Source of the DNA: Vibrio tapetis subsp. tapetis
GTDB taxonomy: Bacteria; Pseudomonadota; Gammaproteobacteria; Enterobacterales; Vibrionaceae
Reading direction: 5' to 3'
DNA length: 64,000 nucleotides
Assembly (NCBI RefSeq): GCF_900233005.1
Contig: NZ_LT960611.1
Coordinates: 1,984,001-2,048,000 of the forward strand
Made by a program: the position numbers and the translations under genes. The notes under the pieces are model-generated. The model did not search any database. It was given only the letters and a program-made list of their open reading frames with translations, and was not told the DNA's origin. Shown in pieces: positions 1-9,719 of this stretch. The first letter of the stretch is position 1, and every line of letters starts with the position of its first letter.

Positions 1-1261
1 TTTGCATGCCCTTTAAACGGTAACTTTGAATGGTATCCACCATCACCACCGCATTATCCACCATGATTCCGAGCGCCACAATGAAACCCGTCAGGGACAT
101 TTGGTTAATGGGAATAGCAAAGTACTTCATCAACGACAAGGTAAACAGCATGGTTAATGGCAGAGCGAGGGCAATGATGATTGCGGCTCGAATGCCTAGC
201 GTGAACAACAGCACGAACAAGACCAAACAAAAGCCAATGAGCAAGCTCTCACCTAATTCAACCAAACGTTGCTCGGTGTAACCTTGTTGGCTATACAACA
301 CGTTCACTTTGATGTCGCTTGGCAGTTCTAAGCGAAAATCATCAACCAACTTCATCGCGGCTGGTGTCCATTTATCCACACGTAATGTCGACTGCATACG
401 AGCGCCCACAATGACACCCGGCTTGCCATCCACTAATGCTAATTCGTCGTAAGGCGTTTTCGCTGCACGTTGTACATTGGCGACATCACCAACGCGTACT
501 GTATGACCATTTTCATCAATGGAAATCGGCACTTTTCTGACACGTTCAATAGAATCTAGGCTTGAAGACAACTCCAAACCAAAGCGTGTTGATGAATTGA
601 CCAATTCTCCTGCTGAGTTTTTTGCATCTGCGCCCTCTAACGCCGCGGCTAGTTGCTGCGCTGAAACCCCCAACGTCGCCGTATCGTTAATATCAAAATT
701 AACCACAATTTCTTCGTCAGATAGACCATATTGATCAACAAACTCCGTACCGGATAAAGTGCGTAGCCGTGTCGCTAGCTCTTTTCCATAACGGCCTAAC
801 GTCAGTAAGTCGGCTTCCCCTTCCCCCTGCCAGCCTAGCGATAAAATAGTGGTAAATGCATAGGTATGATCGCTGTCTAATTCCGGAGAAAGTGCATCAC
901 GGGGTAGTTCCCGTTCCACGTCGGAAAGTTTGTCACGAATTTTCGACCAAATCGGTTCGGGATCGGTGATCTCATCTTGCAATTCCACACCAATAACCGC
1001 GATGCCAAGACGAGAAGTCGAAGTGATCTGGTTAATCTCGTTCACTTGACGAAGCTTGTTCTCGATGACTTCAGTAACTAATGATTCGACTCGTATGGCA
1101 CTGGCTCCGGGGAAGACCGTCGTAATGGTGGCATTTCGATTAGAAATAATCGGATCTTCTGCGCGAGGTAACGTATTAAAAGCCGATAAACCGCTCACAA
1201 TTAAAAACGCGATAACCAGCACCATAAGGCGCGTATTTGAAAGTATCGATGCGTATTTCAT
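1..1261 (-). CDS. RND efflux permease (partial)
   Basis: This is the N-terminal ~420 codons of an AcrB-type inner-membrane RND pump; the 3' part lies outside the window. The ATG at 1261 is preceded by a strong GGAGG site. The translation opens with a membrane helix (about residues 10-28), followed by the typical TTVFPGAS porter-domain segment, a long periplasmic porter domain, and then helices around LLIGFCLVLFVLLF and the TM4 motif VDNAVVMVD. AcrB has two adjacent Asp residues at that TM4 proton-relay position; here the second is Asn, as in some other RND branches. It starts 8 bp after the adaptor gene on the same strand, so the two form one operon. Substrate cannot be read from sequence. 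Confidence 0.93.
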   Translation of the reverse strand, partial: MKYASILSNTRLMVLVIAFLIVSGLSAFNTLPRAEDPIISNRNATITTVFPGASAIRVESLVTEVIENKLRQVNEINQITSTSRLGIAVIGVELQDEITDPEPIWSKIRDKLSDVERELPRDALSPELDSDHTYAFTTILSLGWQGEGEADLLTLGRYGKELATRLRTLSGTEFVDQYGLSDEEIVVNFDINDTATLGVSAQQLAAALEGADAKNSAGELVNSSTRFGLELSSSLDSIERVRKVPISIDENGHTVRVGDVANVQRAAKTPYDELALVDGKPGVIVGARMQSTLRVDKWTPAAMKLVDDFRLELPSDIKVNVLYSQQGYTEQRLVELGESLLIGFCLVLFVLLFTLGIRAAIIIALALPLTMLFTLSLMKYFAIPINQMSLTGFIVALGIMVDNAVVMVDTIQSYRLKGMQ

Positions 1262-1269
1262 CTTACCTC

Positions 1270-2355
1270 CTACTTCGCGATTGAAACGGATTGGCCGGGC
1301 ACAACTTTGTGTAACCCCGTCGTAATCACTTGATCGCCATTAGTTAGGCCACCCTTCACGTACACCGATTCGTTATTTGCAAATAGCACGTTGATCACTC
1401 GGCGTTCTACTTGGTTTTCGTCCGTTTCCGAATTCAAGGCATAAATGTTCCAAGTGCCTCGAATACCATCAATGAGCGCCGTGGTCGGTAACCAAAAACC
1501 TTTTTCAGGGTAGTGCTTTTCAAACGTAAGATAAGCCAGTTCACCATCTAACACAGCATTATTATCGTCCAATGAGAAGCGCAAACTGATGCTTCTTGAT
1601 TTTGCGTCGATATTGGATGCTTTTGAGATTAAATGAGCAGGATATACTTGGTCTCTCACGCGAATGACATAGTCACTTTGAGCTTGGATATCTTTTAGAT
1701 CTTGGCTATTCACACCAATAACCGCTTCTTTTCCTGACGTCGACAGCAGAGAAAAAGTGGATGTTCCTACCCCAACAACATCACCCAGCGAAACAAAACG
1801 CTTGCTAATGATGCCGTCATACGGGGCTCTAATGGTCGACTTTTGTATTTTTAGCCTGTTGGCTTCTACGGCAGATTGAATACGTAATAGGTTTGCTGTC
1901 TGCGCCTCTTTTTGGCTCACTAATGAATCGATTTCTGAATCGGAACTGAAGCCTTTTTTCTTCAACGCGTGCTGGCGCTTTAAGTTCGTTTGAGTCAGCT
2001 TTTGCTGCGCTTTCACTTCATCAAGCTGGGCCTGTAGCTCTTTAAGCTCGGAACCTAGCAACTGAGTATCAAGGGTCACGAGCTCTTGGCCTTTCGTTAC
2101 CGTTTGACCAACATCGACTCGAATATCAGAAACCTTTCCCGATAATTCAAAGCCTAAATTTGCTCGTTGGACTGAGTTGATGACACCAACATATTCACGA
2201 TCAACCGAATAGCTTTCGTGTTCTACCACTGGCTGGGTTTGGACGGTCAGCAAAGTGTGCGGTTGTTCTTCAACTTTCTCTGTTTCCGAACACGCCGATA
2301 ATAAAAGCGTCGCAAAGAGCACGAAGCAGAAGGAAGCAAGTTTTTGATACCGCAT
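1270..2355 (-). CDS. RND periplasmic adaptor lipoprotein
   Basis: Membrane-fusion (HlyD/AcrA-family) adaptor that would link the downstream RND permease to an outer-membrane channel. The 361-residue product begins with a lipoprotein signal: hydrophobic residues 8-19 and lipobox LLSAC, with Cys22 as lipidation site. A biotinyl-lipoyl-like half (GKVSDIRVDVGQTVTKGQ) precedes a coiled-coil hairpin (about residues 110-165), a second lipoyl half (IRAPYDGIISKRFVSLGDVV) and beta-barrel domains. It is the first gene of a two-gene efflux operon and is divergent from a TetR-family gene. The 156-bp divergent gap has two palindromes suited to TetR-type repression. Confidence 0.93.
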   Translation of the reverse strand: MRYQKLASFCFVLFATLLLSACSETEKVEEQPHTLLTVQTQPVVEHESYSVDREYVGVINSVQRANLGFELSGKVSDIRVDVGQTVTKGQELVTLDTQLLGSELKELQAQLDEVKAQQKLTQTNLKRQHALKKKGFSSDSEIDSLVSQKEAQTANLLRIQSAVEANRLKIQKSTIRAPYDGIISKRFVSLGDVVGVGTSTFSLLSTSGKEAVIGVNSQDLKDIQAQSDYVIRVRDQVYPAHLISKASNIDAKSRSISLRFSLDDNNAVLDGELAYLTFEKHYPEKGFWLPTTALIDGIRGTWNIYALNSETDENQVERRVINVLFANNESVYVKGGLTNGDQVITTGLHKVVPGQSVSIAK

Positions 2356-2402
2356 AAGACACCTTTACCCATCAATTTATGTAACACTTTTATGACAATC
2401 AA

Positions 2403-2417
2403 ACTAGACAGTCTAGT
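2403..2417. promoter_or_regulatory. TetR-type operator 1
   Basis: ACTAGACAGTCTAGT is a perfect inverted repeat with 7-bp arms and one central base, in the gap between the efflux operon and the tetR-like gene. Its partner is centred 44 bp away, about four helical turns. Assignment to the adjacent regulator is inference. Confidence 0.75.
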
Positions 2418-2446
2418 CTTCTTTGTAAGCATTAAACACGAACAAA

Positions 2447-2461
2447 ACTAGACTGTCCAGT
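2447..2461. promoter_or_regulatory. TetR-type operator 2
   Basis: ACTAGACTGTCCAGT is a near-perfect copy of the palindrome at 2403-2417 (one arm mismatch), on the tetR-proximal side of the divergent gap. Two like sites in one divergent promoter region fit a local repressor controlling both directions. Confidence 0.7.
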
Positions 2462-2511
2462 TTGATGTTGATATTCTTGCGACCAGAATAATACGTAAAG
2501 CAGAGTTAACG

Positions 2512-3111
2512 ATGAGCAGCGCCAGTGAACTAAAACGCCAAAGAATCCTTGAAGCCGCAACCACATTATTTGGTGAGCATGGCTACGCGGCCAATATGGA
2601 GAGCATTGCCAAGTTAGCGGATGTGTCTAAACAGACGGTCTATTCGCATTTTAAAACCAAAGACATATTGTTTGAGCTTTGTATGAAGACCAAGTGCCTA
2701 GAGTTTCAGTCCGATGAGGGCATGTTAGATTTGGTAAAACCAATGGACGAAGCAATACTGCAATTCGCTCAAGGGTTACAAGAAACACTGCTGAGATCTG
2801 GGTCAATTCACACCTTCCGTAATGCCGTCAGTAATATAGACAACCACCCTGAATTTGCCGCCACTTATTTACGTTTTGGGCCAAAGCAATCGACGGACGT
2901 TCTTGCCGATTATTTGCAGAAAAAGCACGATACCGGTGAAATAACGTTGGATATATCAGCCCAAGAAAGTGCTTCTCAGTTACTCCTGATGTTCCACGGA
3001 AAGCCTGTTTATTGGAAGTACTTAGGCGAAGATCTCAAGCAAAGCAAGGCTGAACGTGATACCTACCTTAAAAGCTGTATTGCGATGTTTTTGTCTTTTG
3101 TTCGAAAGTAG
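2512..3111 (+). CDS. TetR-family repressor
   Basis: A 199-residue TetR/AcrR regulator. The N-terminal helix-turn-helix is clear: RILEAATTLFGEHGYAAN, then SIAKLADVSKQTVYSHFKTK (about residues 10-55). The remainder is an all-helical ligand-binding and dimerisation domain resembling the TetR_C domains of multidrug-pump repressors. It is transcribed away from the RND operon, and the shared 156-bp gap contains two matching palindromes. The likely role is repression of the pump and of itself, relieved by an unknown ligand. No unusual features. Confidence 0.92.
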   Translation: MSSASELKRQRILEAATTLFGEHGYAANMESIAKLADVSKQTVYSHFKTKDILFELCMKTKCLEFQSDEGMLDLVKPMDEAILQFAQGLQETLLRSGSIHTFRNAVSNIDNHPEFAATYLRFGPKQSTDVLADYLQKKHDTGEITLDISAQESASQLLLMFHGKPVYWKYLGEDLKQSKAERDTYLKSCIAMFLSFVRK

Positions 3112-3255
3112 GCCTTACCATGTACATAAAGGCAAATATCTAAAATTAGCTATCTGTTTTTACTGAGTATATTGCTAAAAATCATCAAACAACTTTAATC
3201 AACTAAGCTACCTATGGCTTAGCGAAGTTAACATAAGACCTTAATTGCACATAAA

Positions 3256-3283
3256 ATCAAAGTCAGTTATCCCTGACTTTGAT
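3256..3283. terminator. Hairpin after tetR-like gene
   Basis: A perfect 11-bp stem (ATCAAAGTCAG with its complement) around a 6-base loop lies in the 327-bp gap between the tetR-like gene and torC. There is no T-run on the + strand but a short one on the - strand, so it could be a weak or bidirectional terminator. The rest of the gap holds the torC regulatory sites and no gene. Confidence 0.5.
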
Positions 3284-3385
3284 GCTGCCCTTCATCTCTT
3301 TTTTCATTAATAATTCGATTTGTGATTGCCCGCTCGATTCAAATAAATATCCATAATATTTTTATGGTTTATATCTCAAAGGTAA

Positions 3386-3401
3386 TACCTCTAAAGGGGT
3401 A
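3386..3401. promoter_or_regulatory. NarP/NarL-type 7-2-7 site
   Basis: TACCTCTAAAGGGGTA fits the NarP/NarL heptamer pair (TACYYMT, two bases, AKRRGTA) exactly. It sits 38 bp before the torC start. This suggests nitrate/nitrite-responsive control of the TMAO respiration operon. The site is seen directly; which regulator binds is inference. Confidence 0.65.
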
Positions 3402-3410
3402 TATTCATAT
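3401..3410 (+). promoter_or_regulatory. Possible tor-box-like decamer
   Basis: ATATTCATAT matches 8 of 10 positions of the E. coli TorR box CTGTTCATAT and abuts the NarP/NarL-like site. Only one copy is evident and the region is AT-rich, so chance is possible. Confidence 0.25.
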
Positions 3411-3438
3411 CGAGTTATCTATCAATTAACTGAAGATC

Positions 3439-4542
3439 ATGCCTATGACGTCCATAAAAAAAACATCAATCGTACTCATCTCAATGGTGGGTATTGCCAT
3501 CGGTTGGTTAACTTTGGGCGGCACAGCAGCCGTCATGCATTACACCTCTAGTACCGAATTTTGCCTATCTTGTCACTCCATGGAAATTCCATATGAAGAG
3601 TATCAAGGCTCTATTCATTTCAGTAACGCCAAAGGCATTCGCGCCGAGTGTTCAGACTGCCATATCCCCGAAGCCCCACTAGACTATGTCATTACAAAAA
3701 TCCGGGCGACCAAAGATATTTATCATGAGTTTATCACTGGAAAAATTGATGACGAAGAGAAGTACGAACAGCACCGTATGGCCATGGCTGAAACGGTCTG
3801 GGAACAATTACGAGCCAACGACTCCGCAACTTGTCGCTCATGCCACACATTAGACGCCATGGACACCTACGAACAAACTGAAGACGCTGTAAAAATGCAT
3901 GCTTATGGCGAAGAAAATAATGTTACGTGTATTGACTGCCATAAAGGAGTTGCGCACTTCGCGCCAGAAGCTGAGATGGACAGAGCTGCATTTGACAACC
4001 TGATGGCATTTACGGAAATGAGCGATCCTCAAGCTACGAAAGTCTACTCGGCACAAACTATCAGTATTGGTGAGCTGGGTTCAATAAACCCCACAGCAGA
4101 ACTACGCGTCCTCTCGTCGAATGGCAATCAACGAATCATTGAGCTTCACGCTTACCAAATGAAAGGAGCAGAGCAAGTTCTCTACTACGGCCGTGGACAA
4201 CGATCTATTGTCGCAGTACTCACCGCTCAAGGCCAAAACAAACTAGCAGTTGGAGAATTCTCTGCCGACGAATATGACAATGAATGGCGCAGTGCTGTCC
4301 TCACCGCTGAGATAGACGTACCTGTTTTAGACTCTCTGGCACCAATATGGGATTACGCAGAAGAACTAGACACCGTGTACTGCTCAACATGTCATGCAAA
4401 AATTCCAGCGAATCACTTTACGGTGAACGCTTGGGGCCCAGTCGCTAAAGGTATGGGCGAACGTACAGATATTTCTAATGAAGATTTAGAACTCCTAACG
4501 AAATTCTTCCAGAACCACGCAAAAGATGTGGCTGGCCACTAA
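3439..4542 (+). CDS. torC: TorC-type pentaheme cytochrome c
   Basis: Membrane-anchored c-type cytochrome that would carry electrons from menaquinol to the TMAO reductase encoded next. The 367-residue product has an N-terminal anchor (about residues 8-33) and five CxxCH haem motifs: CLSCH, CSDCH, CRSCH and CIDCH in a NapC/NirT-like region within the first ~170 residues, and CSTCH near residue 317 in the C-terminal domain. Four plus one haems is the TorC/TorY architecture. Two in-frame ATGs (3439 and 3445) are possible starts; neither has a strong ribosome site. torA follows after 20 bp. Confidence 0.92.
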   Translation: MPMTSIKKTSIVLISMVGIAIGWLTLGGTAAVMHYTSSTEFCLSCHSMEIPYEEYQGSIHFSNAKGIRAECSDCHIPEAPLDYVITKIRATKDIYHEFITGKIDDEEKYEQHRMAMAETVWEQLRANDSATCRSCHTLDAMDTYEQTEDAVKMHAYGEENNVTCIDCHKGVAHFAPEAEMDRAAFDNLMAFTEMSDPQATKVYSAQTISIGELGSINPTAELRVLSSNGNQRIIELHAYQMKGAEQVLYYGRGQRSIVAVLTAQGQNKLAVGEFSADEYDNEWRSAVLTAEIDVPVLDSLAPIWDYAEELDTVYCSTCHAKIPANHFTVNAWGPVAKGMGERTDISNEDLELLTKFFQNHAKDVAGH

Positions 4543-4562
4543 GTGAAATGAAGGATATCACC

Positions 4563-7010
4563 ATGAATAACATTACTCGCCGCGGGTTTCTAAAAGGAAC
4601 CAGCATCACCGCCGGAGCGCTTGCTGTCACGTCACTAACCCCTATGTCTGCTATCGCCGCCAACAAACGAGGTTCCGGTGTGCTAACAGCTGGCCGGATG
4701 GGCCCTATTGTCTGCGACGTCAAAGACGGCAAATTAGTGGCCACTAAGAATGCACTCGCACAGACCGTACCCAACAGCCTGCAAACTACAGGGCCTGATC
4801 AGGTTTATACCAAAGCCAGAGTTGTGCATCCTATGATACGTAAAGGCTTTTTGGCTAACCCCTCAAAGCCAGAAGGAGTACGGGGCAAAGATGAGTATGT
4901 GCAAATATCATGGGATGACGCATATAAGCTGATTCACGAACAACACTCTCGGATTCGTAAGGAAAACACACCGGACGCGATCTTCGCAGGCTCTTACGGG
5001 TGGCGCTCAAGCGGTGTTCTTCATAAAGCACAAACCCTGTTGCAACGTTACATGAGCATGGCTGGCGGATATTCAGGCCACCTAGGAGATTACTCAACAG
5101 GTGCCGCACAAGTCATCATGCCGCATGTGATGGGTTCTATTGAAGTATATGAACAACAAACAACACACCCAATGGTGCTTGAACACAGTGATGTTGTCGT
5201 GTTGTGGGGAATGAACCCATTAAACACCTTAAAAATTGCTTGGAGTTCTACTGACTGTTCGGGCCTTGAGTTTTTCCAACAGTTGAAAAAATCGGGTAAA
5301 ACAATCATTGCCATTGACCCTATGCGCTCAGAAACGGTCGAGTTCTTTGGCGATAACGTCCAATGGATAGCCCCCCACCCAATGACAGATGTTGCAATGA
5401 TGATGGGTGTCGCTCATTCACTTGTAACCAATAAAAAACATGATAAAGCCTTCCTAGACAAATACACCATCGGCTACGACAAATTCGAAGCTTATCTCTT
5501 AGGTAAAGAAGATGGCGTAGAAAAAACGCCAGCATGGGCTGAAAAAATCACCGGTGTTCCAGCCAAACAAATGGAACTTTTGGCCGATATTTTCAGTAAG
5601 AATCGCACCATTTTAATGTCTGGTTGGGGGATTCAACGCCAACAATATGGTGAACAACGCCACTGGATGCTGGCAACCCTAGCAGCAATGTTAGGCCAAA
5701 TAGGTTTACCTGGCGGTGGCTTTGGTCTTTCTTATCATTATTCTAATGGGGGCAATCCGGCAAGAGATGCGGGCGTTCTACCTGCTATTTCGTCTTCTAT
5801 CGGTGGCGGATCATCGGCTGGAAATGACTGGGCCGTTTCTGGTGCAGTTAATAGCTTCCCTGTCGCTCGAATTGTTGAGGCGTTAGAAAATCCGAATAAG
5901 AAATACCATCACAATGGTCATGATCTTTCCTTCCCAGATATTAAGATGATTTGGTGGGCCGGCGGCGGTAATTTTACCCACCACCAAGATACAAACCGTT
6001 TGATTAAAGCATGGCAAAAACCTGAACTGGTCGTCGTTTCTGAACCTTATTGGACAGCGGCTGCAAAACACGCCGACATCGTGCTGCCGATCACTACATC
6101 ATTTGAACGTAACGACATGACCATGACCGGCGACTACAGTAATCAACACCTTGTGCCAATGAAGCAAGTCGTAGAGCCTCAGGGCGAAGCCCGCAATGAC
6201 TTTGATGTATTTGCCGATATGGCAGAGTTACTCAAAGCAGGTGGCCGCGACGTATTTACTGAAGGCAAAGACGAAATGGCTTGGCTAAAAGGCTTCTATG
6301 AAACGGCTCAGAAAGGGGGACGTTCAGCCCGTGTTCGCATGCCTAAATTTGGTAAGTTCTGGGATGATAACCAACTAATTGAAATGAAATTCAATAAAAA
6401 GGCGGCTCAGTTTGTGCGTCATGCTGAATTCCGCAAAGACCCGGTGATGAATCCTCTTGGGACACCAAGCGGAAAAATTGAGATTTACTCAAAAACTATC
6501 GAAAGCTATAAACTCGAGGACTGCCCTGCGCATCCAACATGGATGGAGCCAACGGAATACCGTGGAACCGCAAAAAAAGGCGAGCTTCAGCTAATGACAG
6601 CGCATGCTGCTCACCGCTTACATAGCCAATTCAATTACGCAAAACTGCGCGACGAATACGCAATAGCTAACCGTGAGCCTATATCAATCAACAGCCAAGA
6701 TGCAGCTGAACGTGGCATAAAAACGGGCGATCTCGTTCGCGCATTTAACGATCGTGGACAAGTCCTCGCGGGCGCCTTAGTAGCAGACGGTATAAAACAA
6801 GGTGCGGTTTGTATTCACGAAGGGGGATGGCCCGATCTAGACCATAAAACAGGCATCTGCAAAAACGGAGGGGCTAACGTGTTAACACTCGATATCCCAA
6901 CCTCTCGTCTTGCCAATGGCTGTGCGGCAAACTCTGCACTAGTACGTATTGAAAAATACACTGGCCCCGAACTTGAACTTACCGCGTTCGTACCACCAAA
7001 AATGAGCTAA
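4563..7010 (+). CDS. torA: Trimethylamine-N-oxide reductase
   Basis: Periplasmic bis-MGD molybdoenzyme of the DMSO reductase family that reduces TMAO to trimethylamine in anaerobic respiration. An upstream in-frame ATG exists at 4548, but AAGGA lies 7 bp before the ATG at 4563, which also puts the Tat motif RRGFLKG near the N-terminus. The segment [11 protein letters not shown] holds the Ser (about residue 178) that ligates Mo in TorA. There is no N-terminal Fe-S cysteine motif, as in TorA/BisC rather than FdhF/NapA. The [15 protein letters not shown] segment is also typical. The 815-residue length fits. No torD chaperone gene is in the window, so maturation would need one elsewhere. Confidence 0.93.
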   Translation: MNNITRRGFLKGTSITAGALAVTSLTPMSAIAANKRGSGVLTAGRMGPIVCDVKDGKLVATKNALAQTVPNSLQTTGPDQVYTKARVVHPMIRKGFLANPSKPEGVRGKDEYVQISWDDAYKLIHEQHSRIRKENTPDAIFAGSYGWRSSGVLHKAQTLLQRYMSMAGGYSGHLGDYSTGAAQVIMPHVMGSIEVYEQQTTHPMVLEHSDVVVLWGMNPLNTLKIAWSSTDCSGLEFFQQLKKSGKTIIAIDPMRSETVEFFGDNVQWIAPHPMTDVAMMMGVAHSLVTNKKHDKAFLDKYTIGYDKFEAYLLGKEDGVEKTPAWAEKITGVPAKQMELLADIFSKNRTILMSGWGIQRQQYGEQRHWMLATLAAMLGQIGLPGGGFGLSYHYSNGGNPARDAGVLPAISSSIGGGSSAGNDWAVSGAVNSFPVARIVEALENPNKKYHHNGHDLSFPDIKMIWWAGGGNFTHHQDTNRLIKAWQKPELVVVSEPYWTAAAKHADIVLPITTSFERNDMTMTGDYSNQHLVPMKQVVEPQGEARNDFDVFADMAELLKAGGRDVFTEGKDEMAWLKGFYETAQKGGRSARVRMPKFGKFWDDNQLIEMKFNKKAAQFVRHAEFRKDPVMNPLGTPSGKIEIYSKTIESYKLEDCPAHPTWMEPTEYRGTAKKGELQLMTAHAAHRLHSQFNYAKLRDEYAIANREPISINSQDAAERGIKTGDLVRAFNDRGQVLAGALVADGIKQGAVCIHEGGWPDLDHKTGICKNGGANVLTLDIPTSRLANGCAANSALVRIEKYTGPELELTAFVPPKMS

Positions 7011-7038
7011 ATTTCATTTAAAGCTCAACCTTGAACTT

Positions 7039-7065
7039 AAGTCCAGCCAACGCTGGGCTTTTTAT
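7039..7065 (+). terminator. torCA terminator
   Basis: AAGTCCAGC and GCTGGGCTT pair around CAAC (one G-U), followed by a T-rich tract, 29 bp after the torA stop. Confidence 0.85.
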
Positions 7066-7243
7066 TATCAATATTGCACCACAAACAATCACAGCAATCT
7101 CGCTAATACAAAATTATAGAACGACTTGCCTTCGCTTGATCCCGCTCATTACTTCCACACCAGTAACTATGATTAAATCTTTCATAAATATCGAATTTTT
7201 ATTTATACCTGAAGTCATATCGCTTTGGAGAAAGTGGATTCTT

Positions 7244-8149
7244 ATGGAAAACAACACTGAAATCGGACAGTTTTTAGATTTCTTAGCTGATGCTATTTTG
7301 ATCATCGATGAAACTTCAAAAATTGTTTATACCAACAGGTCTTGTACTAAATTATTTGGCTATGAAAAAGACGCGCTTATTGGGCTTTCCGTTGAAAGGT
7401 TGATGATCAGAGCTGCCACTAAAAACCATGACCATAAGGTCACCAACTTCATCAAAAATCAATCTAGCGCTAAGGTCATGATGTCTCGCAACATCATGCC
7501 CTGCATTAACGCTGACGGTACTGAATTTAATGCCCGTATATCCATTGCTAATATCGTGTATCAGGGGAAAGCTTGTGCCGTCGCGACAATACAAGATTAT
7601 TCAACCGTTCAAAATATGATTGATGACCTCACGAACGAAGCAAGTACCGACCCGCTTACCGGGCTCTTTAATAAACGTCACTTAGAGTGCATCCTTGATA
7701 AAGATTATTTTTCTGTCAACGGCTCGACGACATGGGGCGTTGCCTTCTTAGATCTCAATGGCTTTAAGGTCATTAATGACACGTATGGTCATGATGTAGG
7801 GGATGAATTGTTGGTGGAGATATCACGCCGATTAACTCAAGACCTCCGCGCAGGAGATTTCAGTTTCCGTGTCGGTGGGGATGAGTTCTTATTGATGTTT
7901 GGCATCAACACGCCGGAAAAGTATCAAAATTCGGTTGCTGTCTTTGGCCAAAAGATCCAAAAGCTCATCACACAACCTATTTACATCGAGTCGGTGAATA
8001 AAGAACTCAGTATCGGAGTCAGCATTGGCCTTGGCGTGATGCCATTTGATGATAAGGACTTAGCAACACTTATTACGAAAGCTGATAAAGCGATGTACGA
8101 ATCTAAAGTTTATAGCTTGCCGTATGTAATGGTTGAAAGCATTGGCTAA
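7244..8149 (+). CDS. PAS-GGDEF diguanylate cyclase
   Basis: Probable diguanylate cyclase making c-di-GMP. The 301-residue product has a PAS domain (about residues 10-125; VYTNRSCTKLFGYEKDALIG) and a GGDEF domain. The catalytic signature VGGDEF is intact near residues 211-215, and RAGD lies five residues upstream, matching an inhibitory I-site (RxxD). No membrane helix is seen, so it should be cytosolic. The reading frame is open back to 7031, but that extension runs through the torA terminator, so the ATG at 7244 is preferred. Position after torCA suggests, without proving, a link to redox or respiratory sensing. Confidence 0.88.
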   Translation: MENNTEIGQFLDFLADAILIIDETSKIVYTNRSCTKLFGYEKDALIGLSVERLMIRAATKNHDHKVTNFIKNQSSAKVMMSRNIMPCINADGTEFNARISIANIVYQGKACAVATIQDYSTVQNMIDDLTNEASTDPLTGLFNKRHLECILDKDYFSVNGSTTWGVAFLDLNGFKVINDTYGHDVGDELLVEISRRLTQDLRAGDFSFRVGGDEFLLMFGINTPEKYQNSVAVFGQKIQKLITQPIYIESVNKELSIGVSIGLGVMPFDDKDLATLITKADKAMYESKVYSLPYVMVESIG

Positions 8150-8192
8150 CGCATGGCTTTCCTGACAAGAAAAGCGGCTGTTTCCTCTAAAC

Positions 8193-8224
8193 AAAAAACC
8201 CTGTAACACAATGCGACAGGGTTT
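8193..8224 (-). terminator. galE terminator
   Basis: AAACCCTGT and ACAGGGTTT form a 9-bp stem. On the - strand it ends in a T-run, 20 bp past the galE stop. Confidence 0.85.
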
Positions 8225-8245
8225 ATCTCATTCTAAGCTTAACAA

Positions 8246-9256
8246 CTAATACCCTTCAGGGTTCTTTGACTGCCAATTCCATGTATCTGCGGTCATCTCT
8301 GTTACGCTGCGTGTGGCCTTCCAGCCCAAATCTTGCTCTGCTTTGGACGTGCTCGCCCAACATTCAGCGATATCACCAGGGCGACGAGGACAAATTTCGT
8401 AAGCCACTTCCTTGCCACAAGCTTCGCTAAATGCGTTCACCATATCGATAACACTTGAACCGTTACCAGTACCAAGGTTGTAAATGTGCAAGCCTGCTTT
8501 TTCACCGACAGACTTCAGCGCCGCGATGTGGCCGTCTGCAAGATCCATCACGTGAATATAATCTCGAACGCCGGTACCATCCGGCGTTGGGTAATCATCA
8601 CCAAATACCGAAAGCTTTTCACGGCGACCAACAGCCACTTGTGCGATAAACGGCATCAAGTTATTTGGAATACCTTGCGGATCTTCACCCATGGTGCCTG
8701 ACGGATGAGCCCCAACAGGGTTGAAATAGCGCAACAATGTGATGCTCCAATCGCTTTCAGCTGCGAACAAATCACGGAAGCACTCTTCTACCATGTATTT
8801 ACTGCGCCCATACGGGTTGGTTGTCGCTCCCGTCGGTGAATCTTCAGTAATTGGCACGACCTCTGGGTCACCGTACACGGTCGCAGAAGAACTGAACACA
8901 ATGCTCTTCACGCCAGCTTTTCGCATGGCGCGAGCCAAAACTAATGAGCCATTAACGTTGTTATCATAGTATTCAAGAGGCTTAGCGACAGACTCTCCGA
9001 CGGCTTTCAAGCCAGCAAAGTGGATCACTGACGTAATATCATGATCGGAAAAAACAGAATCAAGGAAGGTTTCGTTTCGAATATCGCCAAGATAGAAAGT
9101 CGGTCTTTTGCCAGACAATGCCTCAATTCGATTCAGTACTTCTTCGCTTGCGTTACATAAATTATCAACAATGATCGGCTCCATTCCTGCTTCAATCATT
9201 TGTACGCAAGTATGACTGCCGATATATCCCATACCGCCGGTTACCAGTACTTTCAC
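8246..9256 (-). CDS. galE: UDP-glucose 4-epimerase
   Basis: Interconverts UDP-glucose and UDP-galactose (Leloir pathway and glycan precursors). The 336-residue extended SDR has the NAD-binding motif GGMGYIGSHT at the N-terminus, SSSATVYG in the active-site strand, and the YGRSK form of YxxxK. A GTG start is used, with GGGAGA upstream. No galK/T/M genes lie nearby, so it is either a stand-alone copy or serves surface polysaccharide. A good terminator follows. Confidence 0.95.
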   Translation of the reverse strand: MKVLVTGGMGYIGSHTCVQMIEAGMEPIIVDNLCNASEEVLNRIEALSGKRPTFYLGDIRNETFLDSVFSDHDITSVIHFAGLKAVGESVAKPLEYYDNNVNGSLVLARAMRKAGVKSIVFSSSATVYGDPEVVPITEDSPTGATTNPYGRSKYMVEECFRDLFAAESDWSITLLRYFNPVGAHPSGTMGEDPQGIPNNLMPFIAQVAVGRREKLSVFGDDYPTPDGTGVRDYIHVMDLADGHIAALKSVGEKAGLHIYNLGTGNGSSVIDMVNAFSEACGKEVAYEICPRRPGDIAECWASTSKAEQDLGWKATRSVTEMTADTWNWQSKNPEGY

Positions 9257-9442
9257 TTTCTATCTCCCTAAATTAGTCTAAAGCCGTGATCACGACTTAA
9301 ATCAAATATTGCTATGCAACCAAGTTTAACGTGATTTTAATTATAATGTTAGCAAGGATTTAGAGTTAGAAACCGTGACCAACCGCTCAAGTGTAAACGT
9401 TTCCACTCATTTAATAACCACAAACCATTCTTCGAGGCGGCT

Positions 9443-9652
9443 CTATTTGTACTCAATTTCTTGTTCAATGTAATCTGACTCACTAAACCAACTTACGGTT
9501 CCTACGTAGCCACTCTCTTTGAGCCTAGTATCAATTTGTGCAGCAATTCGCACCGTCATTTTGATCCAGCTATCGTCATTTTCCAATCCATCAAGCAGAT
9601 CGCCAACCAGACTCAATGCTTGCTCATCGAGTTGTAAGCTCATTAAATTCAT
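9443..9652 (-). CDS. Small hypothetical protein
   Basis: A 69-residue acidic, probably helical protein with no recognised family. It has a plausible ribosome site (AAAGGTAA) before the ATG at 9652, and the reading frame fills a gap between galE and the methyltransferase gene on the same strand as both. It has no Cys, signal or membrane helix. A Trp/Tyr/Glu-rich tail ends the protein. Its reality is likely but not certain. Confidence 0.55.
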   Translation of the reverse strand: MNLMSLQLDEQALSLVGDLLDGLENDDSWIKMTVRIAAQIDTRLKESGYVGTVSWFSESDYIEQEIEYK

Positions 9653-9719
9653 TCAATATTACCTTTGTTCTACTTGTTACGGGCTTTGTATCGTGGGCAC
9701 TTTACAGAGATTCACTGAC

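Noticed and set aside
7031..7243. N-terminal extension of the PAS-GGDEF protein
   Set aside because: It reads through the torA terminator and has no domain. The start at 7244 is better placed.
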